64,000 nt of DNA from Limnomonas spitsbergensis (lineage: Eukaryota; Chlorophyta; Chlorophyceae; Chlamydomonadales): assembly GCA_037349105.1 (NCBI GenBank), contig JAYJMM010000111.1, positions 1,488,001 through 1,552,000 of the forward strand, written 5' to 3'. Every line of letters begins with the position of its first letter. The first letter of the stretch is position 1. The notes below the pieces were generated by a model. The model was not told where the DNA came from, ran no database searches, and worked only from the letters and a program-made list of their open reading frames with translations. The translations under genes and the position numbers were made by a program. Shown here one piece after another: positions 16,001 to 28,000 of the stretch.

Positions 16001-19000
16001 GTCTCAGATTGTTGGTGAGGGCAGGGTGAGTGAGTGCTGCCTCGGCATGTTTCCAATGTTGTGCCGATTACGTTCCTTACAGTGGCTGAATTGCGTAGCT
16101 GAGTCTCAGTCACCGTGTTTTCAAGGTGACTAAATTTACCAAGAAAACCCGTAACGACTTGTGTGATTTCTGAATTACGGCGCAATTGCACATCATAGAT
16201 TGTATAACACTGATCGTATAACTTGAAGCTTGAGGGAAGGTGGGAGGGCAAGGAGGCGGGGGGGGGTTGCCTGTTGGGGTGCATGGAGGGGGGGGGGCGT
16301 TGCCTGTTGGGGTGCATGGAGGGGGGGGGGTGCCTGTTGGGGTGCATGGAGGGGGGGGGGGCTGTTGGGGTGCATGGAGGGGGGGGGGGTGCCTTTTGAG
16401 GTGCATGGAGGGGGGGGGGGTGCCTGTTGGGGTGCATGGAGGGGGGGGGGCTGTTGAGGTGCATGGAGGGGGGGGGTTGCCTGTTGGGGTGCATGGAGGG
16501 GGGGGGTGCCTGTTGGGCTGCATAGAGGGGGGGGGGGTGCCTGTTGGGGTGCATGGAGGGGGGGGGGTGCCTGTTGGGGTGCATGGAGGGGGGGGGGGCC
16601 TGTTGGGGTGCATGGAGGGGGGGGGGTGCCTGTTGAGGTGCATGGAGGGGGGGGGTGCCTGTTGAGGTGCATGGAGGGGGGGGGTGCCTGTTGAGGTGCA
16701 TGGAGGGGGGGGGTGCCTGTTGGGGTGCATGGAGGGGGGGAGGTTGCCTGTTGGGGTGCATGGAGGGGGGGGGGTGCCTGTTGGGGTGCATGGAGGGGGG
16801 GGGTGCCTGTTGGGGTGCATGGAGGGGGGGGGGTGCCTGTTGGGGTGCATGGAGGGGGGGGGTTGCCTGTTGGGGTGCATGGAGGGGGGGGGTTGCCTGT
16901 TGGGGTGCATGGAGGGGGGGGGTGCCTGTTGGGGTGCATGGAGGGGGGGGGGGTGCCTGTTGGGGTGCATGGAGGTGGGGGGGTGCCTGTTGGGGTGCAT
17001 GGAGGTGGGGGGGTGCCTGTTGGGGTGCATGGAGGGGGGGGGTTGCCTGTTGGGGTGCATGGAGGGGGGGGGTTGCCTGTTGGGGTGCATGGAGGGGGGG
17101 GGTTGCCTGTTGGGGTGCATGGAGGGGGGGGGTTGCCTGTTGGGGTGCATGGAGGGGGGGGGTTGCCTGTTGGGGTGCATGGAGGGGGGGGGTTGCCTGT
17201 TGGGGTGCATGGAGGGGGGGGGTTGCCTGTTGGGGTGCATGGAGGGGGGGGGTTGCCTGTTGGGGTGCATGGAGGGGGGGGGTTGCCTGTTGGGGTGCAT
17301 GGAGGGGGGGGGGTTGCCTGTTGGGGTGCATGGAGGGGGGGGGTTGCCTGTTGGGGTGCATGGAGGGGGGGGGTTGCCTGTTGGGGTGCATGGAGGGGGG
17401 GGGTTGCCTGTTGGGGTGCATGGAGGGGGGGGGTTGCCTGTTGGGGTGCATGGAGGGGGGGGGTTGCCTGTTGGGGTGCATGGAGGGGGGGGGGTGCCTT
17501 TTGAGGTGCATGGAGGGGGGGGGGTGCCTGTTGGGGTGCATGGAGGGGGGGGGTTGCCTGTTGGGGTGCATGGAGGGGGGGGTTGCCTGTTGGGGTGCAT
17601 GGAGGGGGGGGGTTGCCTGTTGGGATGCATGGAGGTTTTTATAACACTCAGTGAGAATCTATGGTATTTGTTTCCGGTGTTCCGGTGAGCCCCGCCTCGC
17701 TCTCTACTGTATGTGTCTCCGCAAAGAGATTTTGATGGTCTCTTCTTACACAGTCCTTTGTATGTACATCTGTACCACAATACATAATGTACGTTTTCAG
17801 ATATAGTGTAGCAACATGAACGCTACATGCCCCCCCACTTAGAAATATGCTAGGTGCGCTAAAGGAGGGATCGGGCGTTTACATCCTCAGTTTGGTCTTG
17901 CGCGTCCATCCTTTGACGCTCACCCGATCTTTGACGTTCTGCAAAACCCACAAGAAGTGGTAAAAGAACCAAGGGATGGTAGAGTTTGAGCTCTGTGTGT
18001 TTTGTTAGCCGTACTCCTCAGAGAAAGGTCACATGGGGTGACCATGCCCCAAACAGGGCTGGAAAGTAGGAACCCAGACTTCATCATCAGGTAGTCCGAC
18101 CTTTCCAGCCTTGTTCAGGGCATGGTCACCCCATGTGACTTTTCTCTGAGGAGTACGGCCACGGGTCCACCCTGGCCACCCCCCTGGCCACCTCCCTAGT
18201 GGTGGTGGTCCAGGTTGTCGTGGTTGCCCTGGTAGTTGGAACGTCCTCCAACACGGCCACCGGCACATCCACCACCGCGGCCACCGGCACCGCCATCTCC
18301 ATGTCTATGACTGAGTCTACTAAGTTTTCTAGCTGCATGGACAAGCCATACTCTGAGTAGTAAGTCGAGACCGAAGTCATCGACGAGCGACGTGACATGT
18401 GGCTGAATGCTTTGTTTTGAGATATGGTCTCCAGCTTGGTGACCGAGTTGAGTCCCTTTGTCCAGGGCCAGGAGATGATGTCATCCTTGTCGTTGTACGG
18501 GTTGCCATAGCGCTGATTGTCCTCCAGCTTACTGCCCTCAAGCTGATCGACCTGGGTCCCTGACAGGTCGTCCCGGTCGATCTGCTTGTTGCATTGGTAT
18601 GGGTTGGAACCAGGCACGGGGGGGCAAGCAACAGCCTCCTGTTCGCCGTGCTTGTTCATGTTACCAGTAAGGCGGCCCTCGAGGTGGCCTACACTCTCGG
18701 CCGGCTCTAGCCAGTGTCATTAACCATTTTGGGATCGCAGCCCATACTACGCCCCGGCTTCCTCATCAACTTAAGAGATCCAATGATTCGAACGACACAG
18801 GGACGCCCATCACGTGCCCATAATGGACCCCCCAATCTCGCAAGGACAGGGGATGGGCTATGAAATCATTACAACACTCCGTTATAATTTTATAATTTTA
18901 TATAATCAAACGCGCTCACACTTCAACGATTAACTCTTAACCCTAAACACTTACATTACCCTAAACCCTTAACAGTAACCCTTAACCCTTCCACTTCAGC

Positions 19001-22000
19001 CCTTCCACTTCAGCCCTAAACCCTAAACTCTTCCTCTTCAGCCCCAAACCCTGAACCCCAAACCACAATCCTCAACTCTTCCTCTTCAACCCTAATTAAC
19101 AATAAGTTGTATACCATAGCCTGGTTAGATTGTAGGAGCCACATAGGTGGTCAGGGGCTGTGTGCTGCCTCATGTTTATTACGGTGCATACCCGCTGGGC
19201 CTTGCTGAATGTTCGGCCGAATGGGGCTGGTACGGAATGACTTGGCCCAAGTCCAGCTACCGTACACAGACTGGACAGTGGTGCAGCCATGCCATCCGCA
19301 CATATGTGAGGGGGGCAGGAACAACTTGTATAATTAGCTGCAGAGGCTTAAAGGCAACTCTACAATCACACGCTTAACCAAGGGGGGACCCTGCCCCCCT
19401 AAGGGGGGCAACCTAAACCCTTAACCCTAACCCCTAAGGGGGGCACCCTAAGGGGGAGGGGGGGGCAAGCAGCACTGCCCCAAGCGCTTAATCTAAGTCC
19501 CATCAGGTAGCTTCTCACCAAGGGGTCGGACCCGTCTCCCGAATGATAATACATGATACGTTGCTTTACCTCAAGTCCTGACTGATTGCAGGAACCACTC
19601 AGGTGGACGAGGGCTGAGTGTCAGTGTGTCACCCCTGGTATAACAAGCTGAGGGGGCTGAAAACACGAACACGACAATGATGTGATCACACGCTTCACTC
19701 CCAGTCCCAATATTCACTTCGAAACCCTGCGACGAAAGCGAATGTGCTTGTGCGATGCAGGCTGGACTGGAGAGGACTGCAGCGAGATGATGCACCGCCC
19801 CTGCACGAACAGATATAGAAGCACGGGGAACGTCACCACGGTGAGAGGTCAAGGGTAACGTCATGGATGCACGTGGAACGTCACCACGTTGAGAGGTCAA
19901 GGGTAACGACATGGATGCACGGGGAACGTCACCACGTTGAGAGGTCAAGGGTAACGTCATGGATGCACGTGGAACGTCACCACGGTGAGAGGTCAAGGGT
20001 AACGTCAAGGATGCACGGGGAACGTCACCACGGTGAGAGGTCAAGGGTAACGTCACGGATGCACGGGGAACGTCACCACGTTGAGAGGTCAATGGTAACG
20101 TCAAGGATGCACGGGGAACGTCACCACGCTGAGAGGTCAAGGGTAACGTCAAGGATGCACGGGGAACGTCACCACGGTGAGAGGTCAAGGGTAACGTCAA
20201 GGATGCACGGGGAGCGTCACCACGGTGAGAGGTCAAGGGTAACGTCAAGGATGCACGGGGAACGTCACCACGGTGAGAGGTCAATGGTAACGTCAAGGAT
20301 GCATGGGGAACGTCACCACGGTGAGAGGTCAAGGGTAACGTCACGGATGCACGGGGAACGTCACCACGGTGAGAGGTCAAGGGTAACGTCAAGGATGCAC
20401 GTGGAACGTCACCACGTTGAGAGGTCAAGGGTAACGTCAAGGATGCACGGGGAACGTCACCACATTGAGAGGTCAAGGGTAACGTCAAGGATGCACGGGG
20501 AACGTCACCACGGTGAGAGGTCAAGGGTAACGTTAAGGATGCACGGGGAACGTCACCACGGTGAGAGGTCAAGGGTAACGTCACGGATGCACGGGGAACG
20601 TCACCACGGTGAGAGGTCAAGGGTAACGTCAAGGATGCACGGGGAACGTCACCACGTTGAGAGGTCAAGGGTAACGTCAAGGATGCACGGGGAACGTCAC
20701 CACGGTGAGAGGTCAAGGGTAACGTCACGGATGCACGGGGAACGTCACCACGGTGTGAGGTCAAGGGTAACGTCAAGGATGCACGGGGAACGTCACAAAA
20801 CAAGAAATGCTCGACCCGGCCTCCCCCTCCTGGACCAGGCGCCCATGCGCGTCCAGGCGCCTTCCACCTCCTGGGGGCGTGACTGCATGATGCACTTCAA
20901 AACACATTAGAAAGCATCGTGGAGATTTGATATGAGAGGGTGGAGGGGGGGGGGCGAAACCTCGCTCAGCTCCAGGAGATGCTCTGTCAGGTCCACGGGA
21001 ATTTGAGCAAAATCGGAATGACCCCCCGTCCTCTCACCTGATTCCTACTCAATTCCTCCCTCCATTCAGGGCCATATGGATACCAATGGACTGGACATGG
21101 ACTGGAAACCCCCTTGCAAGATTCCCCTGCACCTGCCTAGTATAACCCAAACCCTAAACCACGAGACCCCCTTGCAAGATGCCCCTGCACCTGCCTAGTT
21201 TAACCCAAACCCTAAACCATGAGACCCCCTCGCAAGATTCCCCTGCACCTGCCTAGTTTAACCCAAACCCTTAACCATGAGACCCCCTCGCAAGATTCCC
21301 CTGCACCTGCCTTGTATAACCCAAACCCTTAACCATGAGACCCCTCACAAGATTCCCCTGCACCTGCCTTGTATAACCCAAACCCTTAACCATGAGACCC
21401 CTTGCAAGATTCCCCTGCACCTGCCTTGTATAACCCAAACCCTTAACCATGAGACCCCTCACAAGATTCCCCTGCACCTGCCTTGTATAACCCAAACCCT
21501 TAACCATGAGACCCCTCACAAGATTCCCCTGCACCTGCCTTGTATAACCCAAACCCTTAACCATGAGACCCCTCGCAAGATTCCCCTGCACCTGCCTTGT
21601 ATAACCCAAACCCTTAACCATGAGACCCCTCGCAAGATTCCCCTGCACCTGCCTTGTATAACCCAAACCCTTAACCATGAGACCCCTCGCAAGATTCCCC
21701 TGCACCTGCCTTGTATAACCCAAACCCTTAACCATGAGACCCCTCACAAGATTCCCCTGCACCTGCCTTGTATAACCCAAACCCTTAACCATGAGACCCC
21801 TCGCAAGATTCCCCTGCACCTGCCTTGTATAACCCAAACCCTTAACCATGAGACCCCTCACAAGATTCCCCTGCACCTGCCTTGTATAACCCAAACCCTT
21901 AACCATGAGACCCCTCACAAGATTCCCCTGCACCTGCCTCCCCCCATTTAGGGCCATGTGGATGCCAATGGACGGGACCTGGACTGGGAGACCCCTGGAT

Positions 22001-25000
22001 GGATGGCCAGCCGGTGCCCAGGTGGGCATGCCTCTCATGTAGATCTAAAACCGCAACGTAGACCTTCACCTTGCACAGAAAAACGCTGTCAGTCCAACCA
22101 GGGGGGGGGAAGCCACGGGGGCTGGGTCTGCAAAATTTCCAGGGTTTGGCCTGACAGGGATGGAATTGTTTTTACGTCAGTCCCTGCATTGAGACTCTGG
22201 TATCCGAAACCACGCATTTGGTCTCGGATTACTATAATCGTACAAGCATGCAAGTCCTTGTAGAAGGGACCGTTTGCGGCCGAAATTGGCGCACGATAAT
22301 GAGCAAAATCTTGCGATCTTGTATAAACTTGTAGGGCCGTCGCGTTGCTTGGGAAGGGTGCTGCTGACTGCTGACGTGTCGGAGCCCCAGGTCAGATTGA
22401 AACTTCAGGAATCAGGGTGATGGGTTACGTCCCTCGCTGACAATCATCGTATATTTAGGGTTGAGGATTTAGGGATGAGGGTTTAGGATTTAGGGATGAG
22501 GGTTTAGGGATTATATGGGATTACATCAGGTCAAGAGCTCAAGTTCCTTGCTGACGACCATCGTTTGCTTAGGGCTTTGGGATTAGATCCGGTTGAAAGT
22601 TGCTTGTCCCTCGCTGAGAAGCATCCTGTGCTTTCCAGGTGTGTGTGACACCGAAACGTCAGCTTGCTACTGTGACGGGAAGTACGGCCACATCCCCCCA
22701 CCGCTGGGCTCACCCCCAGGCACCCCGCCAGTCAAGCGCGGCCGGATGCTAGGAGACCACTGCTTCCCGAGGAAGGTGAGCGGACTTGTTGCTACTGTGA
22801 AATGTAGCTGGGGCACATCCCCCCACTGCTGGGCTCACCGCCAGGCACCCCGCCAGTCAAGCGCGGCCGGATGCTAGGAGACCACTGCTTCCCGAGGAAG
22901 GTGAGCGGACTTGTTGCCACTGTGAAATGTAGCTGGGGCACATCCCCCCACTGCTCGGCTCACCGCCAGGCACCCCGCCAGTCAAGCGCGGCCGGATGCT
23001 AGGAGACCACTGCTTCCCGAGGAAGGTGAGCGGACTTGTTGCCACTGTGAAATGTAGCTGGGGCACATCCCCCCACTGCTGGGCTCACCGCCAGGCACCC
23101 CGCCAGTCAAGCGCGGCCGGATGCTAGGAGACCACTGCTTCCCGAGGAAGGTGAGCGGACTTGTTGCCACTGTGAAATGTAGCTGGGGCACATCCCCCCA
23201 CTGCTGGGCTCACCGCCAGGCACCCCGCCAGTGAAGCGCGGCCGGATGCTAGGAGACCACTGCTTCCCAAGGAAGGTGAGCGGACTTGTTGCCACTGTGA
23301 AATGTAGCTGGGGCACATCCCCCCACTGCTGGGCTCACCGCCAGGCACCCCGCCAGTCAAGGGCGGCCGGATGCTAGGCGACCACTGCTTCCCAAGGAAG
23401 GTGAGCGGACTTGTTACCACTGTGAAATGTAGCTGGGACACATCCTCCCACTGCTGGGCTCACCCCCAGGCACCCCGCCAGTCAAGCGCGGCCGGATGCT
23501 AGGAGACCACTGCTTCCCAAGGAAGGTGAGCGGACTTGTTGCTACTGTGAAATGTAGCTGGGACACATCCCCCCACTGCTTCCCGAGGAAGGTGAGAGCG
23601 CTGTTTTGGTTCTAGTGGGTCTTCTCCCCCTGTTTGCTCTGCCTGGAGCGCCCGGAAATGGCCTATGGGGGTTCTGTATTTTTTGTACCGCAACCCTACC
23701 CTGCGCAGACACGGTGGTGGGGTTACGAAAAAATCCTTGTACTGGAATGACTAGGTTTACCCAGTACGACTGTTTGTGCCCACGGTACCTGTACCGCACT
23801 GTGAACCAGTACTGTACCGTGTTCACACACCGTATTGGCTATTCCTTACCAGTCCGGCCATTTTGGCCGTACCGTATTCGTATCCGTACCGTACCATATT
23901 TTCGTACCGGGTAAACCTGCCCTGCTCAGACGGTGTAGAGATTACCATTGTCCATGTAATACTGGAATGATGAATTTAAGACCATTCCAATTTGAAACCC
24001 TCATTTCAGGCTTTCAATTTGAATCCCTCAATTTCAAACCTTCAATTTCAAACCCCAAATTTCAAACCACTCAATTTCAAACCCTCAATTTCAATCCCTC
24101 AATTTCAAACCCTCAATCTCAAACCCTCGATTTCAAACGCTACCCTGCTGCTCAGACGGTGGAGGGTATTCCAATAGGCTGGGGCAACGTGGACATGGAG
24201 GGCATCTATGGCCCCGAGGGCTGGTGCATGGCTGAGAATCCCGTAAGAGGGTGAGTCCGGTTTTTGTCATGGAAATGTGTATATAATGAGATGGAGAGTC
24301 TCTACGGCTCCGAGGGCAGGTGCATGGCTGAGAGTCCCGTGGAAGGGATAGTTACCGAGTTCGTTATTTTTGTGTGGAACCTTTTATATAAGGAGATGGA
24401 GGGTCTCTACGGCCCCAAGGGCGGGTGCAAGGCGGAATATCCCGTGAAAGGGAGAATCCCGGGAGTCCCGGATTTGCCGTGGAAACCATATATCGAGTGA
24501 GACAGAGGACTTATACGGTGCCCAAGGCCCAAGCCAAGGTCAGTTCTGACTAAAAACACCAGATTTTCTCTCAGTGTAGGGTTAAGGGTTTAGGGTTAGG
24601 TTAAAGGGTGAACCCTCTAAACCCTAAACCCAAGGTCTGCTCTGTCCAAGAGCACCAGATTGTCCCCTACTATCATTCCTGGTCCGGTATTACATTCCTG
24701 TTATATTTCTTTTCCTATTTTAAGCATTCCTGTTCCTACATTCTTCGTACTTTCCTCCAACCGCCACACCGGTTTGCCTGTTCCGCGCTTATTACTGCCA
24801 AGCACCATCCCATCCCATGAGTTTTGCAGGAACTGCCCCTTGGGCGGAATTAGGCATCATGCCGGGAACTATGGAACTTATCCCGCTGCCCTCCCCCTCC
24901 TGCCCTGCGCTCCAGCTGCGGCTGCTACATCAATGGTCATCACGGATGCTTCTGCGGGGGGAGGAAAACGAATCCAGCTGCGGCTTCTATATCGATGGGC

Positions 25001-28000
25001 ATCAATGTGAAAAAATAAATTAATCCAGCTGCCCTCCCCCTCCTTTCCTGCGCTTCAGCTGCCCTCCGTCTCCTTCCCCGTTGGACAGCTGCATCAAATA
25101 TGGAACTGATCCAGCTGCCCTGCCTCTCCTGCCCTTTCCCTCCTGCCCCGATCTCTCCAGCTGCGGCTGCTACATCGATGGTCATCACGGACAATTCTGC
25201 GAGCTTGAGCATGAGATGCACTGTATCAACCAGTGCAGCGGCCACGGTGAGTCGGGTGGAACCCCAAAACCCTGAATCCGAAACCCTAAATTTAGTTCTA
25301 ATTTACGTAGATGATTAATGGGGGACTTAGTGGACTGTGGCATCAACCAGTGCAGTGGCACGGTGAGCAGGGGGGGAACCCCTAAATCATAAACTCTAAA
25401 TCCGAAACCCTAAATCCGAAACCCGAACTCTGAAACCGTAATCTGAAACGGTAACCCGAAGCCCTAAATCCGACACCCTTAATCCTAAACCATAAATCCT
25501 GAACCCTGAAAGCCGAAACCCTAAATCCTAAACACTTGATCCGAAACCCTTAATCCATGACCCGAAGTCCTCAACACTAATTCCTTAACCCTAAATCCGA
25601 AACCCTAAATCCTAAGCCCTTGCCACTGGCTGTCAGGCGGCCCAATCTTGGTTCTAACAGGACCCTGGGCGGCCACTGGGCGACCTGGAAAAGGTGGCTT
25701 CAAAGCCAAAACATAGAAACATCCGGCATCGCTCCTCATGACAGGCTGTGTGCATGGCTCTTCCTGATTCTCTGTCGCTCAATGGTTTCCCGAGTTTTTC
25801 AAAAGTGTAATAACGAATACACTTTCCATAAGGGTTTTCATGGCGGCAGCTACCTCCTTGAACGCTCTACTCCAACCTTGGTCCATCCACTGCAGGCACG
25901 TGCTACATCGGGTTTTGCAGATGCGACGAGGGCTGGTACGGCACCGATTGCATGCGCAAGAAAGCGGGCGAGGAGATGGAGCCAGGTATGGTAACGCCTT
26001 TTTGTTTGGGTCAAGGGCTTAGAAGGGTGAGTGTCAGGGAGGGGGAGCTTAATCTTAACCCTAAATATAGCATCTCCCCCCATCTCCCCCCTCTCTCCAT
26101 CTAACCCTATATTTAGGGTTAGATGGAGAGAGGGGGGAGATGGAGCCAGGTGAGGTAACGCCTTTTGCTGGGCTACGGGTAAATAGATTAGGGTTCGGGG
26201 GGGTAAGCGTCACCTAAAATCCAGGATATAGCGGGGTAGGAGATGGAACCGGGTGAATGCTTTTTTTGTTGGTTTAAGGGTTAACGGTTAACGGTTAGGG
26301 GGTCATGCTTTACCTTAACCCTAAAATGTTATGGGGGAGATGGAGCTAGGTGATGTTACGACTATTTGCTAGGTTAAGGGTTTGTGGTTCAGGGGGGTAA
26401 GCTTAACCTGAACCCTAAAACATGGCAGGGGAGGAGATCGAGCCAGGTGAGGTAGCCCCTTATGCTTGGGTTTACGGTTCTGGGAAGCTAACTAACCCTA
26501 AACCCTTAATGACAGGGGTGGAAAGACTCATGATCTGGCTTCTTGGGTGGGTTCAAAGGATTCTTTGGCAGGCCCGGTGTGGGCTGCTTAGACAGACATT
26601 CCGCCCCCGCACCCTCCTTCCACACTACGGCAGTACGGTCCGGCTGTACGTGTGCCGTATTGCGCATATCATGCTGTGTTGTACTACGTGTTTGCAGTAC
26701 AACCTGTGACCTGTGCCGTGTTGCCCGTTTCTTACTGCCTTGGTCTTTAGTATGCGCTAATTCTCCCGTCCTGCCCCGCACCCTCGCCCCATACCGAAAC
26801 CTGCTTCACACATCATGCCCCGCACCCTCCCCTCCATACCGAAACCTGCTTCACACATCATGCCTCGCACCCTCGCCCCATACCGAAACCTGCTTCACAC
26901 ATCATGCCCCGCACCCTCCCCTCCATACCAAAACCTGCTTCACACATCATGCCCCCCTACCTCCCCTCCATACCGAAATCTGCTTCAAACATCGTGCCCC
27001 CCTACCTCCCCTCCATACCAAAATCTGCTTCACACATCATGCCCCCCTACCTGCCCTCCATACCGAAACCTGCTTCACACATCATGCCCCCCTACCTGCC
27101 CTCCATACCGAAATCTGCTTCACACATCATGCCCCCCTACCTGCCCTCCATACCAAAATCTGCTTCACACATCATGCCCCCCTACCTGCCCTCCATACCG
27201 AAATCTGCTTCACACATCATGCCCCCCTACCTCCCCTCCATACCGAAATCTGCTTCACACATCATGCCCCCCTACCTGCCCTCCATACCGAAATCTGCTT
27301 CAAACATCGTGCCCCCCTACCTCCCCTCCATACCGAAATCTGCTTCACACATCGTGCCCCCCTACCTGCCCTCCATACCGAAATCTGCTTCAAACATCGT
27401 GCCCCCCTACCTGCCCTCCATACCGAAATCTGCTTCAAACATCATGCCCCCCTACCTGCCCTCCATACCGAAATCTGCTTCACACATCATGCCCCCCTAC
27501 CTGCCCTCCATACCGAAACCTGCTTCACACATCGTGCCCCCCTACCTGCCCTCCATACCGAAACCTGCTTCACACATCATGCCCCCCTACCTCCCCTCCA
27601 TACCGAAACCTGCTTCACACATCATGCCCCCCTACCTCCCCTCCATACCGAAATCTGCTTCAAACATCGTGCCCCCCTACCTGCCCTCCATACCGAAATC
27701 TGCTTCACACATCATGCCCCCCTACCTGCCCTCCATACCGAAACCTGCTTCAAACATCGTGCCCCCCTACCTGCCCTCCATACCGAAATCTGCTTCACAC
27801 ATCATGCCCCCCTACCTCCCCTCCATACCGAAATCTGCTTCAAACATCGTGCCCCCCTACCTGCCCTCCATACCGAAACCTGCTTCACACATCATGCCCC
27901 CCTACCTGCCCTCCATACCGAAACCTGCTTCAAACATCGTGCCCCCCTACCTCCCCTCCATACCGAAACCTGCTTCAAACATCATGCCCCCCTACCTGCC

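Noticed and set aside
15991..17780. Pro-rich (minus) and Gly-rich (plus) long ORFs resembling cell-wall proteins
   Set aside because: Pure translation of the poly-G minisatellite; several frames on both strands are open over the same bases and nothing non-repetitive is joined to them.
19571..20910. 410- and 347-codon ORFs on opposite strands
   Set aside because: Periodic translations of the 48-bp donor-derived array; the plus strand carries exon 4 of the exostosin gene instead.
21271..22038. 255-codon ORF with [19 protein letters not shown] repeats
   Set aside because: Reverse translation of the 57-bp intronic array; no non-repetitive domain.
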